64,000 bases of DNA from Obesumbacterium proteus (GCF_001586165.1 NZ_CP014608.1:2108001-2172000), one strand, 5' to 3'. Positions 1 to 9,247 are shown, counted from the first letter of the stretch. The notes: generated by a model from the sequence alone, not told the origin. Program-made: numbers and translations.

Positions 1-426
1 CGTTTTGGCGGGCGTATGCACGCTCGCGACGACGGCATTAAGCCTTTCATCAGCTCGGTGCGTCATGGCTACTGGGGCTATTATCTGCCAGACCAAGATC
101 ATGGTGCGGAACACAGCGAGTTTGTCGATTTCTTCGCGACGTATAAAGCTACGCTGCCTGCGATTGGTCGTTTGATGAAGCTTTGCCGTGCTCAGGTTAT
201 TCCGCTTTTCCCGGTATATGACGGCAAAACAAGCATGTTGGATATCTATATCCGTCCACCGATGGATGATATCGCTGATATGAATGAGCACGATATGGCT
301 CGCCGCATGAACGAAGAAGTTGAGTTACTGATGGGACCACACCCAGAGCAATATACGTGGATCCTGAAGCTGCTTAAAACCCGCAAGCCGGGCGAGCTTG
401 AGCCTTATAAGCGAAAAGACCTATAG
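1..426 (+). CDS. lpxM: Lipid A biosynthesis myristoyltransferase LpxM, C-terminal part
   Basis: This is the last 141 codons of a gene that starts before the window; the frame is open from base 1. The protein matches the C-terminal half of LpxM (MsbB), the inner-membrane acyltransferase that adds the second secondary acyl chain (myristate in E. coli) to Kdo2-lipid A. The N-terminal catalytic HX4D region is not in view. The next gene, pykA, is convergent, as in E. coli, and a strong hairpin separates them. The internal ATG at 16 is not the true start. Confidence 0.93.
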   Translation, partial: RFGGRMHARDDGIKPFISSVRHGYWGYYLPDQDHGAEHSEFVDFFATYKATLPAIGRLMKLCRAQVIPLFPVYDGKTSMLDIYIRPPMDDIADMNEHDMARRMNEEVELLMGPHPEQYTWILKLLKTRKPGELEPYKRKDL

Positions 427-460
427 GTTTCGCTTAAGCTTTCAGAGCTGATGCCAAAGA

Positions 461-491
461 AAAGGGGCGCAATTGAATTGCGCCCCTTTGT
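461..491. terminator. Bidirectional terminator between lpxM and pykA
   Basis: A 12-bp perfect stem (AAAGGGGCGCAA with TTGCGCCCCTTT) has a 5-base loop and sits 34 bases after the lpxM stop and 19 bases beyond the pykA stop. A-tract and T-tract flank it, so it can serve both convergent genes. Confidence 0.85.
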
Positions 492-509
492 TATTTCTAT
501 TATTTCACT

Positions 510-1952
510 TTATTCAACGCGTAGGATTCGGCTGGTATTGGTGCTGCCGATGGTTCCCATCACGTCACCTTGGGTCACGATAACGAGATCGCCAGAAACC
601 AAGAAGCCTTTATCACGCAGCAGATTTGCAGCATGCTGAGCCGCAGCCACACCGTCGCTGGTGCTATCGAAGTAAACCGGCGTTACGCCGCGATACAGCG
701 CTGTCAGGTTCAAGGTGCGCTCGCGATGAGACATGGCAAAGATTGGCAAGCCAGAACTGATACGAGACATCATCAGCGCCGTGCGGCCTGATTCGGTCAT
801 GGCGATGATTGCGGTAACGCCTTTCAGATGGTTAGCCGCGTACATGCTAGACATCGCAATGGCTTCTTCGATATTGTCGAACTGCACATCTAAACGGTGC
901 TTAGAAACGTTAATGCTTGGGATTTTTTCAGCACCCAAGCATACGCGAGCCATGGCAGCCACCGTTTCCGCAGGATATTGCCCAGCCGCTGTTTCAGCTG
1001 ACAGCATCACGGCATCGGTGCCATCCAGCACGGCGTTCGCCACGTCCATGACCTCAGCGCGTGTCGGCATTGGGTTAGTGATCATCGACTCCATCATTTG
1101 AGTTGCGGTAATCACGGAGCGGTTTAACTTGCGTGCGCGGCGGATCAGCTGTTTCTGAATACCGACAAGCTCAGGATCGCCAATTTCGACGCCGAGGTCG
1201 CCACGAGCAACCATCACGACGTCGGAGGCTAAGATGATGTCATCCATCGCTTCTTCGCTGCATACCGCTTCGGCACGTTCAACTTTAGCCACGATCTTGG
1301 CATCACAACCGGCATCGCGTGCAAGGCGGCGCGCGTAGTTAATGTCTTCGCCGGTGCGAGGGAAAGAAACCGCCAAATAATCGACAGAAATTTTCGCCGC
1401 AGTCGCGATATCTGCAATATCTTTTTCAGTTAAAGCTTCGGCAGACAAGCCGCCGCCTAATTTGTTGATCCCTTTATTATTGGAAAGAGGGCCACCGACA
1501 GTTACTTCGGTAAACACTTTGCTGCCTTTAACTTCCAGGACTTTGAGCTGCACGCGACCATCGTCGAGCAGCAGAATGTCGCCCGGCACCACGTCTTCTG
1601 GCAGGCGCTTGTAGTCGATGCCGACTTTCTCTTTATCGCCTTCATCGGTGGTGAGATCGGCGTCGAGTAGGAATTTGTCACCGATGTTAAGGAATACTTT
1701 GCCTTCTTTGAAGGTTGATACGCGGATTTTCGGGCCTTGCAGGTCTCCGAGGATGGCAACATGTCGTCCTAGTTTTGCTGCAATTTCACGGACTTTATTG
1801 GCACGAGCAAGATGATCTTCAGCTGTACCATGAGAGAAATTGAGACGCACGACGTTAGCACCAGCAGAAATAATCTTCTCTAGATTATTATCGCGGTCGG
1901 TTGCTGGGCCTAAGGTGGTAACGATCTTGGTTCTTCTGAGCCGTCTGGACAT
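510..1952 (-). CDS. pykA: Pyruvate kinase II
   Basis: PykA converts phosphoenolpyruvate and ADP to pyruvate and ATP in the cytoplasm, the last step of glycolysis. The 480-residue product is the usual length and begins MSRRLRRTKIVTTLGPATD, the family N-terminus. The (beta/alpha)8 barrel carries the expected GDLQGPKIR and MVARGDLGVE segments, and the C-terminal domain is complete. An in-frame extension to 1994 exists, but homology starts at the ATG at 1952. It lies downstream of hexR on the same strand, 312 bases away. Supplying pyruvate kinase next to Entner-Doudoroff genes mirrors E. coli order. Confidence 0.97.
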   Translation of the reverse strand: MSRRLRRTKIVTTLGPATDRDNNLEKIISAGANVVRLNFSHGTAEDHLARANKVREIAAKLGRHVAILGDLQGPKIRVSTFKEGKVFLNIGDKFLLDADLTTDEGDKEKVGIDYKRLPEDVVPGDILLLDDGRVQLKVLEVKGSKVFTEVTVGGPLSNNKGINKLGGGLSAEALTEKDIADIATAAKISVDYLAVSFPRTGEDINYARRLARDAGCDAKIVAKVERAEAVCSEEAMDDIILASDVVMVARGDLGVEIGDPELVGIQKQLIRRARKLNRSVITATQMMESMITNPMPTRAEVMDVANAVLDGTDAVMLSAETAAGQYPAETVAAMARVCLGAEKIPSINVSKHRLDVQFDNIEEAIAMSSMYAANHLKGVTAIIAMTESGRTALMMSRISSGLPIFAMSHRERTLNLTALYRGVTPVYFDSTSDGVAAAQHAANLLRDKGFLVSGDLVIVTQGDVMGTIGSTNTSRILRVE

Positions 1953-2264
1953 GTGTAACTCCGTTGACATGTGAAGCATTGGTGTTGGTGCCAATACAAC
2001 GAACAGGCAGTTGATTACGCATCCACGTAACCCGATTATTTCTTAAGCTGGCGTGGTTGCTCACCTGCAGCAGCGACGTTCTTACGCTTAAAAAGCACTG
2101 GGTAGATCAACTCATCAAGCCTGCTCGCATGAAACCGCAAAAGAAAGCATGCGGTTGATAAATACCCGTCTCTTCATTATCTAGCAGAAAATGACAGGTT
2201 GTTTTTATGTTTTGGTGCCTGATCGACGTTAAACGTGTACTTTATATCTTAGCCTTTCACCGAT
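1953..2264. other. Intergenic region, hexR to pykA
   Basis: These 312 bases hold no convincing gene. A short inverted repeat (AACCGCA and TGCGGTT, about 2134-2155) lies downstream of hexR and could be a weak terminator on the minus strand, though it lacks a clear T-run. The pykA promoter should lie here, but I cannot pick it with confidence. I found no HexR-type operator in this stretch. Confidence 0.5.
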
Positions 2265-3134
2265 TTAATCAAAATGGTGGGGCAGTGCCAGTCCCTTATC
2301 AAAGCGCGATTCCTTCAACGCTTCTTTGACTCGCTTCAAGTTATCTCTGAATTTTGCGCCTCTACGCAGGGTAAAGCCAGTTGCCAGCGCATCAATCAGC
2401 GTCAATTGAGCAATTCTCGATACCATTGGCATGTAAACATCGGTGTCTTCTGGCACATCCAGAATTAAAGGTAGCGTCGCTTCCAGCGCAAGCGGTGTGT
2501 CGCGGGAGGTAATGGCAATCACCGTAGCGTCGTTTTCGCGCGCCAAATGTGCCATTTCGACCAAGCTTTTGGTTCGCCCTGTGTGAGAGATGAGAACCAC
2601 AACATCGCCTTCGTTCGAATTCATGCAGCTCATTCTTTGCATTACGATGTCATCAAAATAAACCACAGGAATGTTAAACCGGAAGAATTTGTTCATGGCA
2701 TCATGAGCCACAGCTGCGGATGCACCTAGACCAAAGAAAGAAATTTTCTTGGCCTGAGTGAGTAGATCAACGGCGCGATTAACCGCAGCCATATCAAGGT
2801 TATTCTTGGCCATTTCAAGGCTGGCCATCGCAGATTCGAATATTTTGCTGGTATAAGCATCAACGCTGTCAGTCTCTTCGACGTTTCGATTGACATACGG
2901 CGTCCCATTAGCAAGGCTCTGTGCTAGATGAAGTTTAAAATCGGGGAAGCCTTTGGTTTCTAAACGACGACAAAAACGGTTTACCGTGGGCTCACTGACA
3001 TCAGCCATTTTCGCCAGCGTCGCAATGCTAGAGTGAATTGCGGTCTGCGGTGCAGCCAAGATAACCTCGGCAACTTTGCGCTCGGATTTACTGAGTTGGT
3101 CCAGGTTGGCCTGAATTTTGTCCAGCGTATTCAT
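2265..3134 (-). CDS. hexR: HexR, RpiR-family regulator of central carbon metabolism
   Basis: HexR is a transcriptional regulator that responds to 2-keto-3-deoxy-6-phosphogluconate, the Entner-Doudoroff intermediate. The 289-residue protein has an N-terminal RpiR helix-turn-helix (about residues 1-77, including SEPTVNRFCRRLETKGFPDF) and a C-terminal SIS sugar-phosphate domain (about 125-255, with FFGLGASAAVAHDAMNKFFR). The start at 3134 gives MNTLDKIQ, matching E. coli MNMLEKIQ; a GTG at 3146 would add four residues. It is divergent from zwf, its expected main target, whose promoter carries a HexR-type palindrome at 3571-3585. Confidence 0.95.
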   Translation of the reverse strand: MNTLDKIQANLDQLSKSERKVAEVILAAPQTAIHSSIATLAKMADVSEPTVNRFCRRLETKGFPDFKLHLAQSLANGTPYVNRNVEETDSVDAYTSKIFESAMASLEMAKNNLDMAAVNRAVDLLTQAKKISFFGLGASAAVAHDAMNKFFRFNIPVVYFDDIVMQRMSCMNSNEGDVVVLISHTGRTKSLVEMAHLARENDATVIAITSRDTPLALEATLPLILDVPEDTDVYMPMVSRIAQLTLIDALATGFTLRRGAKFRDNLKRVKEALKESRFDKGLALPHHFD

Positions 3135-3159
3135 ATACACATTCACTCATGGATTGTAT

Positions 3160-3280
3160 GCCCGTCATCTTTCAAACTGCAGGTGTGTTGGCTACTTTGT
3201 GCGCCCGAACCCCTTACTCCGGTAAGCTCATTGGGTGTTTTTCACTCGCCGCTTTCCTGCATTTTGACATCTATTGAGCA
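3160..3280. repeat. ERIC element, diverged copy
   Basis: About 120 bp match the Enterobacterial Repetitive Intergenic Consensus in order: CCCGTCAT start, CTGCAGGTGTGTTGGCT, a central GGTAAGCTCATTGGG and a CGCCGCTTTCCTGCA end. It is more degraded than the copy at 5150-5276. It lies between hexR and its likely promoter region, so it may be transcribed in the hexR leader. ERICs are non-autonomous and restricted to intergenic sites. Confidence 0.75.
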
Positions 3281-3570
3281 AAACGATTTCAAAGAAAGGA
3301 GAAATCTATGATTGTTTGATGAAAATATACTACGAGCCACAACTGCTTTGCAGCGAGATGATGCCGCTTCGTGGGCTTTTTTTACCAGAGTATGACGTGT
3401 GTCTAACTTTCGATATGGTAATATTAGTTCAGTTTTGACAGAAAATTACATAATGTATCTGTCATTACGCGGTCTGCGGCGGGGTCAACGAAAATTTCAC
3501 ACCATTTATGTTTAAATTTTCGGCAAAAAAGCATGTTTACTGGCTATAGTCAAAAATAGTACATTAATTA

Positions 3571-3585
3571 TGTAATAAAATTACA
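3571..3585. promoter_or_regulatory. HexR operator upstream of zwf
   Basis: TGTAATAAAATTACA is a 15-bp palindrome that fits the published HexR consensus TGTAATwwwATTACA exactly. It lies 25 bases before the zwf ATG. A second, overlapping A/T-rich palindrome (ACATTAATTATGT, 3561-3573) adjoins it. A site this close to the start codon would repress by blocking elongation or initiation. Confidence 0.8.
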
Positions 3586-3610
3586 AGCATCCTGCAACGA
3601 GGAGATGAAC

Positions 3611-5086
3611 ATGGCGGTTACGTCAACAGCACAGGCCTGTGACCTGGTCATTTTCGGCGCCAAGGGCGATTTAGCCCGCCGTAAACTGCTGCCTTCCCTG
3701 TACCAATTAGAAAAAGCCGGTCATATCCATCCGGACACTCGTATCATCGGCGTAGGTCGCGCTGATTGGGATAAAGACGCCTACACTAAGGTCGTTCGTG
3801 AAGCACTGGACACCTTCTTGAAGGAAAAGGTTGATGAAGAACTGTGGGCGACGCTCAGTGCGCGTCTCGATTTCTGTAACCTTGACGTCAATGACACTCA
3901 GCATTTCAAAAATCTGGCAAAAATGCTGGATCAGAAGAAACGCGTCACCATCAACTACTTTGCTATGCCACCAAGCACTTTCGGCGCAATCTGCCAAGGT
4001 TTGGGTGCATCCGGTCTGAATAAAGATCCAAGCCGCATCGTGATGGAAAAACCTCTCGGTACCGATTTGGAATCCTCACGCGCCATCAATAATCAGGTGG
4101 CTGAATTCTTCGATGAGTCACAGGTTTACCGTATTGACCACTATTTGGGCAAAGAAACGGTGCTTAATCTGCTGGCGCTGCGCTTTGCTAACTCCCTGTT
4201 TGCGAATAACTGGGACAACAGCATGATCGACAGCGTGCAAATCACCGTCGCTGAAGAAGTGGGCATTGAAGGTCGCTGGGGCTACTTTGATAAAGCTGGC
4301 CAGATGCGCGACATGATTCAAAACCATCTGTTGCAAATTTTGACCATGATTGCCATGTCACCGCCGGCGGATCTTTCTACCGACCGCATCCGTGATGAAA
4401 AAGTCAAAGTGTTGCGTTCACTACGTCGTATTAACCATTCCAACGTGCGTGATACCACGGTGCGTGGCCAATACACCGCAGGCTTTGTGCAAGGCAAAAA
4501 AGTACCAGGATATCTGGAGGAGGAAGGGGCGAACAAAACCAGTAACACGGAAACCTTCGTCTCGATTCGCGTTGATATCGATAACTGGCGCTGGACTGGC
4601 GTTCCGTTCTATCTACGTACCGGTAAACGTCTGCCATCAAAATGTTCTGAAGTAGTTATTTACTTTAAGAACCCGCCGCTCAACCTGTTCAGCGACTCTT
4701 ACCAAGAGCTGCCGCAGAACAAACTGACGATCCGCTTACAGCCTGATGAAGGCGTACAGATTGACATCCTGAACAAGGTGCCAGGTCTGGAACATAAGCA
4801 TCGTTTGCAAACCACTAAACTGGATCTGAGCTTCTCCGATACTTTCCATCAAGAGCATTTGGCGGATGCCTATGAGCGTTTGCTGTTGGAAACCATGCGT
4901 GGGATCCAAGCACTGTTCGTGCGTCGCGATGAAGTAGAAGAAGCATGGAAGTGGGTCGACTCCATTATGGAAGCGTGGGCCGCTGATAATGAATCTCCTA
5001 AACCATACCAAGCCGGTACATGGGGCCCTGTCGCCTCAGTTGCGATGATCAGTCGCGACGGCCGTGCATGGAATGAATTCGAATAA
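3611..5086 (+). CDS. zwf: Glucose-6-phosphate 1-dehydrogenase
   Basis: Zwf oxidises glucose 6-phosphate to 6-phosphogluconolactone with NADP+, feeding both the pentose-phosphate and Entner-Doudoroff routes. The 491-residue protein has the full family length. It shows the nucleotide-binding GAKGDLARRKLLP (about residues 16-28) and the active-site RIDHYLGKE (about 178-186). The ATG at 3611 is preferred over one at 3605 because GAGGAG at 3599-3604 sits six bases before it and the N-terminus then matches E. coli MAVT. It heads zwf-pgl-edd-eda and is probably under HexR control. Confidence 0.97.
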   Translation: MAVTSTAQACDLVIFGAKGDLARRKLLPSLYQLEKAGHIHPDTRIIGVGRADWDKDAYTKVVREALDTFLKEKVDEELWATLSARLDFCNLDVNDTQHFKNLAKMLDQKKRVTINYFAMPPSTFGAICQGLGASGLNKDPSRIVMEKPLGTDLESSRAINNQVAEFFDESQVYRIDHYLGKETVLNLLALRFANSLFANNWDNSMIDSVQITVAEEVGIEGRWGYFDKAGQMRDMIQNHLLQILTMIAMSPPADLSTDRIRDEKVKVLRSLRRINHSNVRDTTVRGQYTAGFVQGKKVPGYLEEEGANKTSNTETFVSIRVDIDNWRWTGVPFYLRTGKRLPSKCSEVVIYFKNPPLNLFSDSYQELPQNKLTIRLQPDEGVQIDILNKVPGLEHKHRLQTTKLDLSFSDTFHQEHLADAYERLLLETMRGIQALFVRRDEVEEAWKWVDSIMEAWAADNESPKPYQAGTWGPVASVAMISRDGRAWNEFE

Positions 5087-5115
5087 CGTCACCGCGTTAT
5101 TTGATCGCAAAGCAT

Positions 5116-5137
5116 CACGGAGGGCATTCCCTCCGTG
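5116..5137 (+). promoter_or_regulatory. Intercistronic hairpin after zwf
   Basis: CACGGAGGG and CCCTCCGTG form a perfect 9-bp stem with loop CATT, 30 bases after the zwf stop. No T-run follows, so it looks like an mRNA-stabilising or attenuating stem rather than a full terminator; pgl follows after the ERIC repeat. Confidence 0.6.
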
Positions 5138-5149
5138 TGTTGAGATTCA

Positions 5150-5276
<127 letters not shown>

Positions 5277-5296
5277 ACAGTTTAGGAGAGGTTGAA

Positions 5297-5992
5297 ATGG
5301 CACAGTTTAAGGAATTTCCGAGCGCACAGGCGCTCAACGAACAGTTTGCTGAGGAAATAGCCGCAGCTCTGAGCCACAGCATTAGCGCTCAGGGAGAAGC
5401 CAGTCTAGTCGTGTCGGGTGGTCGTACACCGCTAGGACTGTTCGAGGCGTTAACTCAGCAAGCCATTGAGTGGAGCAAGGTCACCATCACCTTAGCGGAT
5501 GAGCGTTGGGTCGATGCAAATGATGATTCCAGTAACGAAAAGCTGGTTCGAGAACATTTGCTGAAGGGTCACGCCGCAACCGCGAAGTTTGTTGGTTTGA
5601 AGAATAGTCATGCCACCCCGTTTGCCGGAGCCGCAGACACCGAACGTGCGTTGCAATCTATTGCTCGTCCGTTTGATGTTGTGATCCTCGGCATGGGTGA
5701 TGATGGCCATACCGCTTCACTCTTCCCTGGGGCAGAGAATCTGTTCCCAGCTCTCGCGATGGATTCTGGCCGAGTCTGCATGGGGATGACCCCGCTGACC
5801 GCGCCACTCGATCGTATCACCCTAACACTTCCGGCTCTGCTCAATAGCCGCCATATCTACCTGCATGTGGTAGGTGGCGGCAAGCGTGATGTTTATCAGC
5901 GCGCAATTCAGGGTACGGATGTGAATGAGATGCCGATCCGCGCAGTGTTACATCAAACACAAACGCCGGTCGACATCTACTGGACGGCATGA
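5297..5992 (+). CDS. pgl: 6-phosphogluconolactonase, DevB/SOL type
   Basis: Pgl hydrolyses 6-phosphogluconolactone to 6-phosphogluconate. The 231-residue protein belongs to the DevB/NagB-like family, with VVSGGRTPLGLFEAL near residues 38-52, DERWV near 68-72 and GMGDDGHTASLFPG in the middle. This is not the beta-propeller YbhE-type lactonase that E. coli uses. An AGGAGAGG ribosome site precedes the ATG. It sits between zwf and edd, as in Pseudomonas, so the first three oxidative steps are encoded consecutively. The edd start follows the pgl stop by seven bases. Confidence 0.94.
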   Translation: MAQFKEFPSAQALNEQFAEEIAAALSHSISAQGEASLVVSGGRTPLGLFEALTQQAIEWSKVTITLADERWVDANDDSSNEKLVREHLLKGHAATAKFVGLKNSHATPFAGAADTERALQSIARPFDVVILGMGDDGHTASLFPGAENLFPALAMDSGRVCMGMTPLTAPLDRITLTLPALLNSRHIYLHVVGGGKRDVYQRAIQGTDVNEMPIRAVLHQTQTPVDIYWTA

Positions 5993-5999
5993 GGCAGCA

Positions 6000-7814
6000 A
6001 TGAACCCAACAGTATCCCGAGTTACTCAACGCATTATTGAACGCTCTCGCGACAGTCGTGCGGCCTATTTGGCCAAAATCGAAAAAGCGCGCAGCAAGAA
6101 GGTACATCGTTCTCAGTTAGCCTGCGGCAACTTGGCACACGGTTTCGCCGCTTGTGGTCAGGATGATAAAGCGTCTCTGACCAGCATGATCAAGAGCAAT
6201 ATCGGCATCGTGACTTCTTATAACGATATGCTTTCGGCGCACCAACCCTATGAAACCTATCCTGAGCAGATCAAAGCCGCGCTGCATTCGGTTGGTGCAG
6301 TAGGGCAAGTCGCCGCTGGTGTACCCGCGATGTGCGATGGTGTAACTCAGGGACAGGACGGCATGGAGCTCTCATTAATGAGTCGCGAAGTGATTGCCAT
6401 GTCCGCCGCTGTGGGGCTTTCGCACAATATGTTTGACGGCGCGCTGTATCTTGGCGTGTGCGACAAAATTGTGCCGGGTCTGTTTATGGCCGCGATGTCT
6501 TTCGGCCATTTACCGACCCTGTTCGTGCCAGCCGGTCCAATGCCGAGCGGTTTGCCTAATAAAGAAAAAGTCCGTGTTCGCCAACTGTACGCGGAAGGCA
6601 AACTGGGCCGTGATGCACTGCTTGAAGCTGAAGCCGCGTCTTACCATGCGCCGGGCACCTGTACTTTCTATGGTACGGCGAACTCCAATCAGATGGTGAT
6701 TGAAGTGATGGGCCTGCATTTACCGGGTTCATCTTTCGTTCAGCCAGATATGCCATTACGTGCAGCATTAACCGATGCGGCAGCGCGTCAGGTGACTCGC
6801 ATGACGGAGACGAGCGGCAATTATGTGCCGGTGGGCCGCATGGTTGACGAGAAAGTCATCGTGAACGGTATTATCGCTCTGCTGGCAACCGGTGGTTCTA
6901 CCAACCACACCATGCATTTGGTGGCGATGGCACGTGCTGCGGGCATTCATATTAATTGGGATGATTTCTCTGACCTGTCTGACGTGGTGCCATTGATGTG
7001 CCGCATCTATCCAAACGGTCCAGCAGATATCAACCATTTCCAAGCGGCAGGCGGTGTGCCTGTGCTGGTCAAAGAGCTGTTGAAAGGCGGCTTGCTGCAT
7101 GAAGATGTTGAAACCGTTGCTGGCAACGGTTTGAGCCGTTATACCCAAGAGCCTTTCTTGGAAGAGGGCAAGCTGGTATATCGCCCAGGTCCTGAAAAAT
7201 CCCATGACAGCAATGTCATTGCTAGCTTTGCAGCACCGTTTGAATCTCACGGTGGTACAAAAGTGCTGACGGGCAACTTAGGCCGCGCCGTGATGAAAAC
7301 CTCTGCGGTGCCTGCTGATAACCAAATTATTGAAGCTCCTGCGGTGGTATTCCACAGCCAGCACGACGTGGTTCCTGCGTTTGAAGCCGGTAAACTGGAC
7401 AAAGACTGTGTGGTCGTTGTGCGTTATCAAGGCCCACGCGCTATCGGTATGCCTGAACTGCACAAACTGATGCCACCATTAGGCGTTCTGATGGATCGCG
7501 GACTGAAAGTGGCATTGGTCACCGATGGCCGTCTGTCTGGCGCTTCTGGCAAAGTCCCATCAGCAATCCATGTTACCCCTGAGGCTTATTCAGGTGGTCT
7601 GCTGGCGAAAGTCCGTGACGGCGATATGGTTCGTGTTAACGGTAAAACCGGCGAGCTTACTTTGCTGGTGGATGAGGCTGAATTGGCGAGCCGTGAACTG
7701 GTTCACCCGGATTTGTCTGAACTGCACGATGGTTCAGGCCGTGAGATGTTTGCCGCGCTGCGTGAACAGCTCTCCGGTGCCGAAGAAGGCGCTAGCTGCA
7801 TTAAATTCTATTAA
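6000..7814 (+). CDS. edd: Phosphogluconate dehydratase
   Basis: Edd dehydrates 6-phosphogluconate to 2-keto-3-deoxy-6-phosphogluconate using an oxygen-sensitive iron-sulfur cluster. The 604-residue protein is full length (603 in E. coli) and carries the IlvD/Edd signatures CDGVTQGQDGMELSL, CDKIVPG and TDGRLSGASGKVPSAIH. The ATG at 6000 matches the E. coli MNP N-terminus; an upstream in-frame extension into pgl is not used. It lies seven bases after pgl, which suggests translational coupling. Confidence 0.97.
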   Translation: MNPTVSRVTQRIIERSRDSRAAYLAKIEKARSKKVHRSQLACGNLAHGFAACGQDDKASLTSMIKSNIGIVTSYNDMLSAHQPYETYPEQIKAALHSVGAVGQVAAGVPAMCDGVTQGQDGMELSLMSREVIAMSAAVGLSHNMFDGALYLGVCDKIVPGLFMAAMSFGHLPTLFVPAGPMPSGLPNKEKVRVRQLYAEGKLGRDALLEAEAASYHAPGTCTFYGTANSNQMVIEVMGLHLPGSSFVQPDMPLRAALTDAAARQVTRMTETSGNYVPVGRMVDEKVIVNGIIALLATGGSTNHTMHLVAMARAAGIHINWDDFSDLSDVVPLMCRIYPNGPADINHFQAAGGVPVLVKELLKGGLLHEDVETVAGNGLSRYTQEPFLEEGKLVYRPGPEKSHDSNVIASFAAPFESHGGTKVLTGNLGRAVMKTSAVPADNQIIEAPAVVFHSQHDVVPAFEAGKLDKDCVVVVRYQGPRAIGMPELHKLMPPLGVLMDRGLKVALVTDGRLSGASGKVPSAIHVTPEAYSGGLLAKVRDGDMVRVNGKTGELTLLVDEAELASRELVHPDLSELHDGSGREMFAALREQLSGAEEGASCIKFY

Positions 7815-7829
7815 TTCTATGACGCGGGC

Positions 7830-7859
7830 TTAATGCGAGCTCGCGTTAATGATTCTTTT
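7830..7859 (+). terminator. Possible attenuator hairpin between edd and eda
   Basis: TTAATGCG and CGCGTTAA form an 8-bp stem (one G-T pair) around AGCT, followed by TGATTCTTTTT. It lies in the 170-base gap between edd and eda and could reduce read-through, leaving eda partly to its own promoter, as is known in E. coli. Confidence 0.45.
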
Positions 7860-7984
7860 TGGCGTTGTGTACCCCAATTATGCGTTTCGTATTAAGAAAG
7901 AGGGGTATGGCAAGGTTTTCCTGTTTGAAAACAACAACGCCAGCCATAAACCATGCCGCAAGGCACCATGGAGATAATAAGCAG

Positions 7985-8626
7985 ATGAAAAACTGGAAAG
8001 TAAGCGCCGAGTCAATCATGACAGCCGGCCCGGTTGTACCTGTAATCGTTATTAAAAAAATTGAGCAGGCCGTGCCTTTGGCAAAGGCGCTGGTTGCCGG
8101 TGGCGTTCGTGTGCTGGAAGTGACCCTGCGTACCGAGTGTGCGGTTGAGGCTATTCGCCTGATCGCCAAAGAAGTTCCAGAAGCTATCGTGGGCGCGGGT
8201 ACCGTTACCAACGCTAAACAGCTGGCTGACGTCACCGAAGCCGGTGCTCAGTTTGCTATCAGCCCAGGCCTAACTGCTGATTTGCTGAAAGCAGCGACTG
8301 CGGGTTCAATCCCACTGATCCCTGGTATTAGCACCGTTTCAGAATTGATGCTGGGTATGGATCACGGCTTGAAAGAATTCAAATTCTTCCCAGCTGAAGC
8401 TAACGGCGGCGTTAAAGCATTACAGGCTATCGCTGGCCCATTCTCTCACGTTCGTTTCTGCCCAACTGGCGGTATCAACCCACAAAACTATCGTGACTAT
8501 CTGGCACTGAAAAGCGTGCTGTGCATCGGTGGTTCTTGGTTGATCCCTAACGATGCGTTGGACAACGGCGACTACGCACGTATCACTGAACTGGCTAAAG
8601 AAGCGGTTGCAGGCGCAAAAGCGTAA
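7985..8626 (+). CDS. eda: KDPG/KHG aldolase
   Basis: Eda cleaves 2-keto-3-deoxy-6-phosphogluconate to pyruvate and glyceraldehyde 3-phosphate, and also acts on 4-hydroxy-2-oxoglutarate. The 213-residue protein has the same length as the E. coli enzyme. The class I aldolase residues are in place: Glu45 in EVTLRTE and the Schiff-base Lys133 in EFKFFPAEANGG. The ATG at 7985 gives MKNWK, the family start, and an upstream extension to 7859 is not conserved. It completes the zwf-pgl-edd-eda set and is followed by a clear terminator. Confidence 0.97.
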   Translation: MKNWKVSAESIMTAGPVVPVIVIKKIEQAVPLAKALVAGGVRVLEVTLRTECAVEAIRLIAKEVPEAIVGAGTVTNAKQLADVTEAGAQFAISPGLTADLLKAATAGSIPLIPGISTVSELMLGMDHGLKEFKFFPAEANGGVKALQAIAGPFSHVRFCPTGGINPQNYRDYLALKSVLCIGGSWLIPNDALDNGDYARITELAKEAVAGAKA

Positions 8627-8723
8627 AATATTTTGACCATTTTTTGTGAGCACAAAAAGCGTTGTTTTATGCACGCTGCATAATAGTTAAGCAACGCTAA
8701 CTCGTTGAGGCTCCACAGAAATC

Positions 8724-8756
8724 AAGCCATCCTTTTTGGGTGGCTTTCTTTTTTAA
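8724..8756 (+). terminator. Rho-independent terminator after eda
   Basis: AAGCCATCC pairs with GGGTGGCTT (one T-G pair) around a TTTTT loop, followed by TCTTTTTT. Confidence 0.85.
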
Positions 8757-9247
8757 TTATCTAACTTGCTTATTTATATTCATTTTTCTGTGAAAACTTG
8801 CAAAAAGGCGGTTTGCTTAATAAAATTGCCTATGATACAAATAATGCAGTTAATTAAACCTGATGAGGACACTGAACAAACCGTATGGTAGGGAGTAGGT
8901 ACGGGGGGAAGATGTAAACTATTATGAAAACTCACAATCGCTTGATGATTAAAACTTCTACATATCTCTTATTCATTTCTACAACGCTTTCTAGTGAGCA
9001 TCACTGGTGTAGCGAGCTTTAGCTTCTTTCTCCACTTACGGTAGCTGATAAAACCAGCAACTCAGCCAGATGTTGTCTGCGTTTTTCCTAACCGAATAAT
9101 TCTTACCGATCCGTATTTAACATCGGAACGCCAATGATGGTTTTCTGCAATGTTATTTAGCCTTACTGCGCCTATTTACGAGCCTGATAGGGTTAAACAT
9201 TAAAAAATAACGGGTCGAATAAAAAATAAAACTCTGTGGAGAGAAAA
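8757..9247 (+). promoter_or_regulatory. Long leader of mdtJI
   Basis: About 490 bases separate the eda terminator from mdtJ. The stretch contains a G-rich ribosome-site-like patch (8902-8910) directly followed by ATGTAA (a start-stop pair at 8912), then a 32-codon ORF at 8924-9022, then about 225 bases without an ORF that I can support. In E. coli, mdtJI expression depends on spermidine through a leader uORF, so this region is probably regulatory rather than empty. I did not find a known riboswitch pattern. Confidence 0.5.
8924..9022 (+). CDS. Candidate leader peptide (MdtU-like uORF) of mdtJI
   Basis: The 32-residue ORF starts MKTHNRLMIK, has a hydrophobic middle (TYLLFIS) and ends SEHHWCSEL. 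It lies 225 bases before mdtJ on the same strand, with a purine-rich GGGGGGAAG patch about 13 bases before its ATG. In E. coli a short uORF called mdtU lies upstream of mdtJI and is needed for its spermidine response. I infer a similar role here from position; I could not compare the peptide sequences. Its short length means that chance cannot be excluded. Confidence 0.45.
   Translation: MKTHNRLMIKTSTYLLFISTTLSSEHHWCSEL

Noticed and set aside
6768..7250. A 160-codon minus-strand ORF opposite edd
   Set aside because: Antisense shadow of a highly conserved gene, with His/Cys-rich composition typical of such shadows.
8757..9247. A guanidine (ykkC-type) riboswitch before the SMR genes
   Set aside because: The downstream pair is clearly MdtJ-MdtI, a spermidine exporter, not a guanidinium exporter, and I could not see the conserved ykkC core.
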